NCBI RefSeq assembly: GCF_030812195.1
Contig: NZ_JAUSSF010000001.1
Location: 1-64,000 of the forward strand
Length of the DNA stretch: 64,000 nucleotides
Source of the DNA: Chryseobacterium lathyri
GTDB lineage: Bacteria > Bacteroidota > Bacteroidia > Flavobacteriales > Weeksellaceae
Direction: 5' to 3'
The position numbers and the translations under genes are program-made. This document shows positions 18,581 through 26,912 of the stretch, piece after piece (the stretch's first letter is position 1; each line of letters begins with the position of its first letter). The notes under the pieces are model-generated. The model saw only the letters and a program-made list of their open reading frames with translations. It searched no databases and was not told the DNA's origin.

Positions 18581-20992
18581 ATGGAAAATAATCACGACAT
18601 AGATAAAAGATTCAATGATGCTTCTAAGCTTTCAGAAGAGCCAGCTGTTTTTCAGGGTTTTGATAAAGTTTGGGCGAAGGTTGAAAAAAAATTAGATACC
18701 ATAGAAGAGAAAAAGAGAATATTGCCTGCTTGGCTTCCTTATGGAGTTGCAGCTAGCCTAATTCTTGGTTTGGGAGCATTTTATTTTATCAGTAAAAATG
18801 GGACTCTTGAAAATTCAGCCCCTTTAATTGTAGAAAACAGTACTGAAGCGCATCCTGAAAAAAAGAATATTTATACAATTGACAGCACAGTTAAATCGAA
18901 TATTGAAAAGGAAATTGAAATTTCAAAATCATCACAGAAACCCCTTTCTTTAACAAAAAATGAAGCTATTAAAGATCCAAATAGCAAGAGTAAAATCTTA
19001 GCCACTAATAAGAATGATGTTCCTGCTGCACCGGGGAGAGCTGGGCAGCGGAAGGACACTTTAAAAACTCAGAATATTGAAGAAGGTATTTTAGCAGGAT
19101 TTACGCCTAAAAAAGTACAGAATTATACCTCAAGTGCCGTTAGCGTGCAGTCAAATTATATTGCATCAAATACTGTTTCCCAGTCCCTTCAGGGAAGAGT
19201 AGTGGGAGTTCAGATTCAGGCATACGGAACTAAGCGGAGAAAAAGTGATCAGATTGCCAATAAAATGAATGCAATCAATAATGGTCTTTCAGGTAATAAT
19301 CAAATAAGTATAAGAGGTGCTGCAAGTCTGAAAAGTACAAACGAACCATTATTTGTGGTTAATGGTGAAATAGTGCAGCGTGATTATTTCAATGCATTGA
19401 ATCCCAAAAAGATTGAAAGTGTGGAAGTTGTAAAAGGAACTGGTGCATCAGCATTGTACGGGAGCAGGGGAGCGAACGGAGTTATTGTAGTAAAGACGAA
19501 AAGGCTTTCCAGAAAAGAGAAAAGAAGGATGGAGGAAATACAGAAAACAATAACCCAATACAAACAGAATCCTGTTTCCGATAATGAAGGCTATGATGCA
19601 TTTGAAGAAAATCCTTTTGAACTGACTAAAAGCCAGCCCTTGTCAACTTTTTCTATTGATGTGGATAATGCTGCTTATTCTAACATCAGAAGAATGATCA
19701 ATAATGGCCAAACCGTAGATAAAAATGCGGTAAGGATTGAAGAAATGGTTAATTATTTTAAATACAGCTATCCTCAGCCGAAAAATAATGATCCGTTTTC
19801 CATTAATACAGAATACGGCAATGCACCCTGGAATCCTGCCCATAAGCTTTTAAAAATAGGTCTTCAGGGAAAGAATATTGCTATGGACAAAGTTCCTGCA
19901 TCCAATCTTGTATTTCTGATCGATGTTTCGGGATCTATGAATGAACCGAATAAGCTTCCTCTTCTGAAATCTTCTTTCAAAGTACTGCTGGATCAGCTCA
20001 GGCCTGAAGATAAGGTTGGGATTGTAGTATATGCAGGCAGTGCAGGAATGGTTCTGCCATCAACTTCTGCCAGAGAGAAAGAAAAAATAGTTCTTGCACT
20101 GGACAATCTTCAGGCAGGAGGAAGTACGGCAGGCGGTGCTGGAATTGAGCTTGCCTATAAGCTGGCTCAGGAAAATTTTATTAAAAATGGCAACAACCGG
20201 GTAATTATAGCTACAGATGGAGATTTTAATGTCGGTGCCTCTTCCACGTCAGATGTTAAAACTTTAATTGAAGAAAAAAGAAAATCCGGGGTTTTTCTGA
20301 CCTGTCTGGGTTTCGGAATGGGGAATTATAAAGATAATACGCTTGAAACACTTGCCGATAAGGGAAACGGTAATTATGCTTACATTGACAATCTTCAGGA
20401 GGCTAATAAATTTCTGGGAAAAGAGTTTGCGGGAAGTATCTACGCGATTGCAAAAGATGTTAAGATCCAGATTGAATTTAACCCTAAATATGTGAGCTCT
20501 TACCGTCTCATTGGATATGAAAACAGAAAACTGAGGAATGAAGACTTTACCAATGATAAAATTGATGCCGGAGAATTGGGAAGCGGGCATACGGTAACAG
20601 CTTTATATGAAGTGATTCCTGCTGGTGTGAAATCTGAGTTTCTGCCTGAAGAAAATAAACTGAAATATAACAGCACTTCCTCTTCTGGAGATTTTAATGA
20701 AGAATTGGCAACCATTAAATTCCGTTATAAGAAACCAGACGGAGATACCAGTTCTGAAATAGTACAGGTTGTGAAAAATACTGATCATTCAGTACTATCT
20801 GCAAGTCCTGATTTTAAATTTGCATCAGCTGTAGCCTGGTTTGGACTGGTCTTGAGAGATTCAAAATTAATAGGCAAAAAAGACCTTAATGATATTGAAA
20901 CACTTGCCAGAGAAGGTAAAAGCAAAGATGAAGAAGGGTACAGATCCGAATTTATAAGATTGGTTGAAACGTACAAAACGATTCAAAAATAG
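18581..20992 (+). CDS. Membrane protein with anti-sigma-like N-terminus, TonB-plug-like and vWA domains
   Basis: An 803-residue protein. Residues 1-48 are cytoplasmic and resemble the N-terminus of anti-sigma factors, followed by one membrane helix (about 50-70). Residues about 198-308 form a TonB-dependent-receptor plug-like domain (SLQGRVVGVQIQ, ISIRGAASL, GASALYGSRGANGVIVVKT). From about 340 the protein matches the YfbK-type vWA family, with the MIDAS motif DVSGSMNEP and a C-terminal DUF3520-like region. It follows the ECF sigma gene by 11 nt. The combination suggests a sensor that couples an extracytoplasmic interaction to sigma release. The vWA assignment is firm; the signalling role is inferred. 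Confidence 0.85.
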   Translation: MENNHDIDKRFNDASKLSEEPAVFQGFDKVWAKVEKKLDTIEEKKRILPAWLPYGVAASLILGLGAFYFISKNGTLENSAPLIVENSTEAHPEKKNIYTIDSTVKSNIEKEIEISKSSQKPLSLTKNEAIKDPNSKSKILATNKNDVPAAPGRAGQRKDTLKTQNIEEGILAGFTPKKVQNYTSSAVSVQSNYIASNTVSQSLQGRVVGVQIQAYGTKRRKSDQIANKMNAINNGLSGNNQISIRGAASLKSTNEPLFVVNGEIVQRDYFNALNPKKIESVEVVKGTGASALYGSRGANGVIVVKTKRLSRKEKRRMEEIQKTITQYKQNPVSDNEGYDAFEENPFELTKSQPLSTFSIDVDNAAYSNIRRMINNGQTVDKNAVRIEEMVNYFKYSYPQPKNNDPFSINTEYGNAPWNPAHKLLKIGLQGKNIAMDKVPASNLVFLIDVSGSMNEPNKLPLLKSSFKVLLDQLRPEDKVGIVVYAGSAGMVLPSTSAREKEKIVLALDNLQAGGSTAGGAGIELAYKLAQENFIKNGNNRVIIATDGDFNVGASSTSDVKTLIEEKRKSGVFLTCLGFGMGNYKDNTLETLADKGNGNYAYIDNLQEANKFLGKEFAGSIYAIAKDVKIQIEFNPKYVSSYRLIGYENRKLRNEDFTNDKIDAGELGSGHTVTALYEVIPAGVKSEFLPEENKLKYNSTSSSGDFNEELATIKFRYKKPDGDTSSEIVQVVKNTDHSVLSASPDFKFASAVAWFGLVLRDSKLIGKKDLNDIETLAREGKSKDEEGYRSEFIRLVETYKTIQK

Positions 20993-20997
20993 ATTTG

Positions 20998-21026
20998 AAA
21001 CAGGCATTATACTAAATGTCTGTTTT
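20998..21026 (+). terminator. Terminator of the sigma/vWA operon
   Basis: A 10-bp stem with one G-T pair (20998-21007 with 21016-21025) followed by a T-rich tail, directly after the vWA gene stop. Confidence 0.65.
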
Positions 21027-21032
21027 ATTTTA

Positions 21033-21061
21033 AATTTAATTTTCAAAAATTATTGAAAATT
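21033..21061. promoter_or_regulatory. Operator copy 1 upstream of the GbsR/MarR gene
   Basis: A perfect 9-bp inverted repeat, AATTTTCAA (21038-21046) and TTGAAAATT (21053-21061), overlapping the -33 TTG of the regulator promoter. The 28-nt block 21033-21060 recurs with one mismatch at 21637-21664, ahead of the next operon. Position over the promoter suggests autorepression. Confidence 0.65.
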
Positions 21062-21082
21062 CGAAAAATATAATTACATTTG
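21053..21082 (+). promoter_or_regulatory. Promoter of the GbsR/MarR gene (TTG, N19, TACATTTG)
   Basis: TTG at 21053-21055 and an exact -7 element TACATTTG at 21075-21082, spacing 19 nt. The -33 element lies inside the right arm of the operator. Confidence 0.75.
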
Positions 21083-21106
21083 TTACAGAAATAAAATAGG
21101 AAAAAA

Positions 21107-21610
21107 ATGAAATTTTCAGAAGCAAAAGAAAAATATATCCAGACGTGGGGAACATTTGCTACCAATTGGGGAATCAACCGTACGATGGCGCAGGTTCATG
21201 CATTGCTTCTTGCCAGTGGAAAACCACTTTCTACCGATGAGGTGATGGAGCAGCTGGAAATTTCAAGAGGGAATGCCAATATGAATCTGCGGGCTTTGAT
21301 AGATTGGGGAATTGTAAGAAAAGAATTTATAAAAGGTGACCGTAAAGAATATTTCGTAGCAGAAAAAGATGTTTGGTACCTGTTTAAGCAAATCACGAAA
21401 GAACGAAGAAAGAGGGAAATAGAACCTGTAATTTCTTTCCTGGAAGAGCTAAAGAATATAGAAGACAATGATTCTCAGGAAGCGAAAGAATTTATAAAGC
21501 TTATGGATGATTTCAGTTCCGTAACCGGAAAGATCAATAATATTATGGATCTGGCAATTAAAAGTGATGATCACTGGCTGGTAGGAAAAATTACCAACCT
21601 GTTAAAATAG
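21107..21610 (+). CDS. GbsR/MarR family transcriptional regulator
   Basis: A 167-residue winged-helix protein. The DNA-binding domain (TMAQVHALLLASGKPLSTDEVMEQL, read in parts, then SRGNANMNLRALIDWGIV) fits the GbsR-like branch of the MarR superfamily. The C-terminal part (about 85-167) is helical and probably dimerises. An A-rich leader with AGGAAAAAA precedes the ATG. Its operator is repeated upstream of the following gene set, so it most likely controls itself and the 21.8-25.2 kb operon. The ligand is unknown. Confidence 0.88.
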   Translation: MKFSEAKEKYIQTWGTFATNWGINRTMAQVHALLLASGKPLSTDEVMEQLEISRGNANMNLRALIDWGIVRKEFIKGDRKEYFVAEKDVWYLFKQITKERRKREIEPVISFLEELKNIEDNDSQEAKEFIKLMDDFSSVTGKINNIMDLAIKSDDHWLVGKITNLLK

Positions 21611-21636
21611 AAGAGGAGACAATCCTTTTTTATTTG

Positions 21637-21664
21637 AATTTAATTTTCAAAAATTACTGAAAAT
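21637..21664. promoter_or_regulatory. Operator copy 2 upstream of the putative regulon
   Basis: This 28-nt block matches 21033-21060 at 27 of 28 positions. The inverted repeat is ATTTTCA (21643-21649), N8, TGAAAAT (21658-21664). It lies in the intergenic region before the membrane protein/DCC1/SRPBCC/DUF2071/TIGR01777 genes, linking them to the GbsR/MarR protein. Confidence 0.65.
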
Positions 21665-21703
21665 ATAATATTTATAAGATGTTTAATAAAAAATACCTAA
21701 AGA

Positions 21704-21790
21704 ATGAAAACACTCATCTTTAAGATCTGGATGTATATCACTTTCAGATCCAACAATAAAAGAACCCGTGGGGATTTCCTAACCTTTTAA
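21704..21790 (+). CDS. Possible 28-residue peptide
   Basis: A short frame in the leader of the operon: MKTLIFKIWMYITFRSNNKR, then eight more residues ending TF. It starts 40 nt after operator copy 2 and stops 5 nt before the next ATG, spacing that would suit a translated leader or coupled small protein. It has a hydrophobic start and a basic tail. No family is recognised and a chance frame remains possible. Confidence 0.3.
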   Translation: MKTLIFKIWMYITFRSNNKRTRGDFLTF

Positions 21791-21795
21791 AATAA

Positions 21796-22158
21796 ATGAT
21801 CATGAAAACATTTGCGAAATATGATTTCTATATTCAATTGGTAATCTTGGTTGCTGGAATTATAATCGAAAGTATAGGAGCATTTGGTGGAGCATTTTAT
21901 TTTGTGGTAGGTATTCCACAGTTCGTTAGTTTTTTGATCAGAGCTTTTCAACCGGGAAAAAAATCTGTTTTATATACCATTTATGGGATTTTAATTCTAC
22001 CAGTTTGGATCTCATTGTTGCTCGTATTCGGTCTGAAGGTACATCCAGACATCGCTGAATTGCTCTTGATTGTCTTAGTTGCCTCTTTATTTTACAGTCC
22101 GGTTATGGCCGTAATCTACATCTATGATAATTACAGACTTTACAAATCTTATAAATAA
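21796..22158 (+). CDS. Small four-helix membrane protein
   Basis: A 120-residue protein with about four hydrophobic helices (residues 12-32, 35-50, 58-80 and 88-110) and a basic tyrosine-rich tail (YDNYRLYKSYK). Either ATG (21796 or 21802) can serve; MKTFAKYDF from 21802 is the more usual-looking start. It ends 5 nt before the DCC1-like gene and is probably the first full gene of that operon. No domain is recognised. Confidence 0.75.
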   Translation: MIMKTFAKYDFYIQLVILVAGIIIESIGAFGGAFYFVVGIPQFVSFLIRAFQPGKKSVLYTIYGILILPVWISLLLVFGLKVHPDIAELLLIVLVASLFYSPVMAVIYIYDNYRLYKSYK

Positions 22159-22163
22159 TTGCG

Positions 22164-22976
22164 ATGAAAACCTTAAAAAACCACACCCTGATCTACGACA
22201 ATGAATGTCCTATGTGCAATATTTATTCTAAAGGTTTTACAAAACTTGGAATGCTTGATGAGAATGGGAGAGAAGCCTTTACGGAAATATCTGCGAACCA
22301 TAAATCCATCATAGACTTCAACCGTGCAAAAAACGAGATTGCATTGATAGATCACAATAAAAATGAAGCTGTGTATGGATTGGACAGCCTTCTTCTGATT
22401 ATTGGAAATTCCTTTCCACTGCTGGGAAAAATTGCCAGGATCAAACCTTTGTACTGGTTTTTCAAAAAATTGTATTCGTTTGTGTCTTACAACCGGAAAC
22501 AGATCATTCCATCAGCAAAAGATGATACTGAACAGGCCTGTGTTCCTGATTTTAATTTGAAATACAGAGTGGCGTATATTGTGTTTGTGATTCTCTTTTC
22601 AGCTTACATGTTAAGTATATTTTCCGGAAAACTGGGATTTAACTTGAATCATAATTTTACAAGAGAATTGGGCATTTGCATCGGACAAATTATCTGGCAG
22701 ACTGTATTTCTGAGAATCTATTTAAAAGATAAAATCTGGGATTATCTCGGAAATATGATGACAGTTTCTCTGATCGGAACGCTGCTTTTGATTCCTGCTT
22801 TACTGACCAATTTTTCACCTTCTTTTTATATCATTTACTTCGGAATTGTTGTATTGATGATGTTCCTGGAACATTTAAGACGATGCAGACTCCTGAAATT
22901 GAACTATCTTCCTACCATTTCATGGATCCTGTTCAGAATAACAGCTTTGGCATTTATTATTTGGCTTACCTTTTAA
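22164..22976 (+). CDS. DCC1-like thiol-disulfide oxidoreductase with C-terminal membrane domain
   Basis: A 270-residue protein. The N-terminal 130 residues match the DUF393/DCC1 family, thioredoxin-fold proteins recognised by YDxxCxxC; here it is YDNEC15-PM-C18. The C-terminal half has four hydrophobic helices (about 132-152, 165-185, 195-215 and 225-268). The catalytic pair is at the very N-terminus and therefore probably cytoplasmic. Fusion of the DCC domain to a membrane module suggests redox or electron transfer to a membrane partner, but no substrate is known. Confidence 0.8.
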   Translation: MKTLKNHTLIYDNECPMCNIYSKGFTKLGMLDENGREAFTEISANHKSIIDFNRAKNEIALIDHNKNEAVYGLDSLLLIIGNSFPLLGKIARIKPLYWFFKKLYSFVSYNRKQIIPSAKDDTEQACVPDFNLKYRVAYIVFVILFSAYMLSIFSGKLGFNLNHNFTRELGICIGQIIWQTVFLRIYLKDKIWDYLGNMMTVSLIGTLLLIPALLTNFSPSFYIIYFGIVVLMMFLEHLRRCRLLKLNYLPTISWILFRITALAFIIWLTF

Positions 22977-22986
22977 AATTAAAATA

Positions 22987-23442
22987 ATGGCTACAATTTA
23001 TTTAGAAACCCTCATCAAAGCAGACATTCATCAAGTTTTTGATCTGGCGAGAGATATTGACCTCCATCAAAAGTCAACACGAAAAACCAATGAAAAGGCA
23101 ATAGCAGGAAGAATCTCCGGCCTTATTGAAGAAGGTGAAACTGTTACCTGGAAAGCAAAACATTTAGGAATCAACCAGACTTTAACCACAAAAATCATAA
23201 GCATGGAAAAACCATTTCGGTTTACCGATATAATGCTTAAAGGAGCATTTAAAACCATGAAACATCAACATATCTTCAAAAAGAAAAATGACAGCACATT
23301 AATGATCGATATCTTCGAATTTGAATCTCCACTGGGAATGATCGGAAGATTTTTTAATCACATTTTCCTTAAAGATTATATGAAAAATTTCTTACTGGAA
23401 CGGAATGAATTAATTAAAAAAACCGCAGAAACAGTTAATTAA
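22987..23442 (+). CDS. SRPBCC family protein
   Basis: A 151-residue START/Bet v1-like fold protein of the SRPBCC superfamily: LIKADIHQVFDLARDIDLHQKS at the start (shown in part), a beta core (VTWKAKHLGINQTLTTKI), and the long C-terminal helix. Members bind hydrophobic ligands, and this branch often sits with TIGR01777 oxidoreductases. It starts 10 nt after the DCC1-like gene and is followed 46 nt later by the DUF2071 gene. Confidence 0.82.
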   Translation: MATIYLETLIKADIHQVFDLARDIDLHQKSTRKTNEKAIAGRISGLIEEGETVTWKAKHLGINQTLTTKIISMEKPFRFTDIMLKGAFKTMKHQHIFKKKNDSTLMIDIFEFESPLGMIGRFFNHIFLKDYMKNFLLERNELIKKTAETVN

Positions 23443-23488
23443 TCCGAATAATCCGCATCCCAGACCAATCCCAAATAACCAACAAAAA

Positions 23489-24193
23489 ATGAACTTCCTA
23501 AAAGCAGAATGGCAGAAACTGGCCATCATCAATTACGAAATAGATCCTGAAATTCTGGAGAAATATCTTCCTGAAGGCACGGAACTCGATTTCTATCACG
23601 GAAAATGCTATGTGAGTCTGGTTGGATTTATGTTTTTAAATACCAGATTGCTGGGTCTCTCAATTCCTTTTTACAGGAATTTCGAAGAAGTAAACCTCAG
23701 ATTTTACGTTAAAAAGAAAGAAAAGAACACTTGGAAAAGAGGGGTGGTTTTTATCAAAGAGATTGTTCCCAAATACGCGCTAAGCTTTGTAGCCAATACA
23801 TTTTATCAAGAAAATTATAAAACAATGCCAATGGACAACACCATCCAGGTGAATGATAATGAACTGACAGTCAGATATTCCTGGAAAGACAAAAGCTGGC
23901 ATTCACTCCGGATCACAGCCGACTGTACTGCAAAGCCAATGGAAAATGATTCGGAATTTGAATTTATTACAGAACATTATTTCGGTTTCACCAAAAGAAA
24001 AAATAAAACCTCAGAATATGAAGTATGCCATCCGAAGTGGGATCATTATGAGATTAAAGACTATCAGCTGGATATAGAATTCAGCGCCCTTTATGGAAAA
24101 GAATTTGAGTTCCTGAATGAGCGTATGCCTGTTTCAGTAATGCTTGCAGAAGGTTCTGAAATTGAAGTGAATACAAAGAAATACATTATATGA
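23489..24193 (+). CDS. DUF2071 (YqjF) family protein
   Basis: A 234-residue protein with the DUF2071 pattern: an N-terminal LPEGTELDFYHGKCYVSLVGF segment (here cited in part), a NLRFYV block and an internal KEIVPKYALSFVAN region. The fold is related to acetoacetate decarboxylase. Bacillus YqjF is the family reference and its function is not established. It sits in the putative GbsR/MarR-controlled operon between the SRPBCC and TIGR01777 genes. Confidence 0.85.
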   Translation: MNFLKAEWQKLAIINYEIDPEILEKYLPEGTELDFYHGKCYVSLVGFMFLNTRLLGLSIPFYRNFEEVNLRFYVKKKEKNTWKRGVVFIKEIVPKYALSFVANTFYQENYKTMPMDNTIQVNDNELTVRYSWKDKSWHSLRITADCTAKPMENDSEFEFITEHYFGFTKRKNKTSEYEVCHPKWDHYEIKDYQLDIEFSALYGKEFEFLNERMPVSVMLAEGSEIEVNTKKYII

Positions 24194-24296
24194 CTTTTAA
24201 AGCACTGACAAGAAGCAAAACGAAAAATAAATCTGCGTAATTAGCAAATCTGCGAACATATAGCAGAATAAAACACTACAACAAAAAACTCAAGCA

Positions 24297-25196
24297 ATGA
24301 AAGTAATAATTGCCGGTGGAACCGGATTTCTCGGTGAAAGCCTTGAAAAATATTTTAGAGGAAAGAATGATCAGGTCTTTATTCTGACAAGAAGGCCAAA
24401 ACGTGATAACGAAATATACTGGGATGCCAGGACATTAGGTGAATGGAAAAACAGCATTGACGGAGCTGATGTTCTGATTAATCTAACCGGTAAAACTGTA
24501 GACTGCAGGTATCACGAAAAAAATAAAAAAGAAATTTATACTTCAAGAATCTACAGTACTAGAATATTGCAACAGGCTGTTGATCAATGTGCCATTAAAC
24601 CCAAAATCTGGCTGAACGCAGCTTCTGCAACCATTTATGTTCATTCAGAAACACAGCTCAATACAGAAGAAAACGGTATCATTGGAGACGATTTCTCTAT
24701 GAATATCTGCAAAAGCTGGGAAAAAGAATTTTTCAAGATTGATAACAAAAATGTAAGAAAAGCAGCTTTGAGAACTTCTATTGTCTTAGGGAATAATGGC
24801 GGTGCTTTTCCAAAGCTTCGTACGATTACAAAATTTGGATTGGGTGGAAAACATGGGCGGGGAGAGCAAAAAGTAAGCTGGATCCATATTGATGATTTCT
24901 GTAAAGCTGTTGAATGGATCATTAACCATGAAGATGCATCTGGCCCTATCAATATTACTGCCCCCAATCCTGTCTCTAACGAAGATCTTATGAAAAAGAT
25001 GAGAAAACATCTGAAAATTCCTTTTGGATTGAATGCTCCCGTATGGCAATTGGAAATAGCTTCTCTCTTTTTGAATACAGAAACCGAACTTTTACTCAAA
25101 AGCAGGAACGTTTATCCTGGAAAACTTACCAGAAACGGCTTCCGGTTCTCTTATCCGGAGCTCGATAATGCCCTGACTGATCTGCTGAATAACTAA
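24297..25196 (+). CDS. TIGR01777 family NAD(P)-binding oxidoreductase
   Basis: A 299-residue extended SDR/epimerase-like protein. The Rossmann motif is GGTGFLG (7-13), with an arginine-rich RRPKR for NADP after the second strand. LINLTGKTVDCRY and SRIYSTRIL are family signatures, and the C-terminus is DUF1731-like (PVWQLEIASLFLNTETELLL). The plant relative is involved in cell division/chloroplast biology, but no bacterial substrate is known. Last gene of the operon. Confidence 0.87.
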   Translation: MKVIIAGGTGFLGESLEKYFRGKNDQVFILTRRPKRDNEIYWDARTLGEWKNSIDGADVLINLTGKTVDCRYHEKNKKEIYTSRIYSTRILQQAVDQCAIKPKIWLNAASATIYVHSETQLNTEENGIIGDDFSMNICKSWEKEFFKIDNKNVRKAALRTSIVLGNNGGAFPKLRTITKFGLGGKHGRGEQKVSWIHIDDFCKAVEWIINHEDASGPINITAPNPVSNEDLMKKMRKHLKIPFGLNAPVWQLEIASLFLNTETELLLKSRNVYPGKLTRNGFRFSYPELDNALTDLLNN

Positions 25197-25368
25197 GGAC
25201 ACAGTCAAACAGAGTGCGGGTATTCTGAAGTTAATGTGACCTTATCAACTGTGACCTGTAATAGGATTTGAAGATGATAAAAAATTATGGTATGATATAT
25301 GTAATATTTACTTAAACCTGAATGAATTTAATTGAAGAATAATTAGATCATTTAAAAAAATAATTGTC

Positions 25369-25629
25369 ATGAGAAAGTTTTTTATATCAGCACTATTGCT
25401 AGTAGGCCTATCAATGAGTGTTAATGCCCAGAAACGTCCTCCGGCTCCTCCACATCCATCCAAAAGTGAACTGATTAACATTAAATCGCGTGAGCTGGAT
25501 AAAAGATACAATGAAGAAAAGAAACTGATCCTCAATCATCCACTTGCCACTAAAAAAATGAAGAGAGATCAGTTAAAGGCTTTAAACCAAAAATACCAAA
25601 GCCAGAAAAGATTGCTGAAAAAAATGTAA
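25369..25629 (+). CDS. Small exported basic protein
   Basis: An 86-residue protein with a signal peptide (residues 1-20, cleavage VNA-QKR), then a proline-rich start (PPAPPHPSKSE) and a lysine/arginine-rich helical remainder. No domain is recognised. Its small size and charge recall periplasmic chaperone-like (Spy/LTXXQ) or structural proteins, but the diagnostic motifs are absent. A strong terminator follows. Confidence 0.7.
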   Translation: MRKFFISALLLVGLSMSVNAQKRPPAPPHPSKSELINIKSRELDKRYNEEKKLILNHPLATKKMKRDQLKALNQKYQSQKRLLKKM

Positions 25630-25664
25630 TACGACAGTTCTACTAGTATAAAATTGAAATACCA

Positions 25665-25697
25665 GAAAGCCGTTTCACATCCTGTGAAACGGCTTTC
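25665..25697. terminator. Bidirectional terminator
   Basis: A 15-bp perfect stem (25665-25679 with 25683-25697), TCC loop, T-rich on the plus side, between convergent genes ending at 25629 and 25751. Confidence 0.92.
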
Positions 25698-25750
25698 TTT
25701 ATTTTATTCTATAATTATTCAGTCTTTTTAGAATTTAGTCTTCATTCATT

Positions 25751-26635
25751 TTAGTATAATTTCCTGGCCAGTAGTAAGTTAAGAAGGAAGGTTCCGGTCC
25801 AGTTACTGTTATTCGATCCGTTACTTCCTATAAAGTCAATACGGGAAACAGAAACGGTAAGCCTGGTTTTTCCGCTGATATTCGCAAGACTTACAAAGGA
25901 GGTTGTAAAAATATCCGGAAAACTGGAATTGTTCCCTGCTGTTAAGATAGGATACATATTGGTAACATTGAAGGGCGTACCCTGATATTCATATACAATC
26001 ATCATTCTGCTTGCATTGGAATAAGTGGATGTATGGGCATAGGTTGTAGACGTTTTACTAATAACCCACCATGCATCTGTGCCTGTTCCGGTATCATAGG
26101 CTGTTGTTGTATGGTTCGACCAGTCTGCTACAGGAGCCGTTCCATTGGCATGAGGAGGAATAGAAAGCTGTACCCCATAAATTTCTACATTGCTCGGTTT
26201 AGGGAGAACAGTAAAGGACAAATCCCAGGTTCCTCCGGTAGTATTGCTGTTGTTCACAACTTCAGCATATGCGCCTGTAGGAATCACAAAAGAAGCAACC
26301 GGAGTATTGTCTATTCTCAGAGTATTACCGCTGGATGCCTGAAGTGTAATACTGGATGCAGAGATATTCTTTATCTTATAAATTCTTCCCGTATAACTTG
26401 TTGTACCGGTTCCGATGACCGGAAGTGTAAAAGAAGCATTGGCTGCTCCGTTATACGTCAGATAGTGATCTGTAGCCGTAATAGTATAAGTGGTCGCGGT
26501 AATCTGCTTATAGTCTGCTCCCAGAGAGCCTGCAACAGCTAGAGTACTGTTAGGGGTAGACGTCTTAATACCAACCTGCGCGCTAAAGGTCAAACTCAAT
26601 AAGAGAAAGAACGAAATAATATTCTTTGTTTTCAT
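25751..26635 (-). CDS. Exported VGIKTSTPNSTLAV-type surface protein
   Basis: A 294-residue protein with a signal peptide ending LTFSA-QVG. The mature start QVGIKTSTPNSTLAVAG is the same signature as in the gene at 9874-10665, so both belong to one Chryseobacterium surface-protein family. The rest is threonine/serine/asparagine-rich beta structure with a C-terminal jelly-roll-like region. No catalytic residues are apparent. Function is unknown. Confidence 0.75.
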   Translation of the reverse strand: MKTKNIISFFLLLSLTFSAQVGIKTSTPNSTLAVAGSLGADYKQITATTYTITATDHYLTYNGAANASFTLPVIGTGTTSYTGRIYKIKNISASSITLQASSGNTLRIDNTPVASFVIPTGAYAEVVNNSNTTGGTWDLSFTVLPKPSNVEIYGVQLSIPPHANGTAPVADWSNHTTTAYDTGTGTDAWWVISKTSTTYAHTSTYSNASRMMIVYEYQGTPFNVTNMYPILTAGNNSSFPDIFTTSFVSLANISGKTRLTVSVSRIDFIGSNGSNNSNWTGTFLLNLLLARKLY

Positions 26636-26912
26636 TATATGTTTATTTTTCTGTAAAAGTATAAAAAATATTATAAAATATTAATTTACAGATGATTGTT
26701 TCGCTTTTCAATATTTAAATTACATCCTGGAGATTTTATTTATACTGTCTGAACTTTAGATATTATTAATGATTTACTTAAAAAAGAGATTCAGAAAAAT
26801 AACAAGTTGAACGGTAATCGGTAAATGAAGTTAGCTTTCAGTGAAATATGAAATAGTAGAACATATAACATCCAATATTTTTCCTTAAATTCGCATAAAA
26901 ATTTTTAAAATA

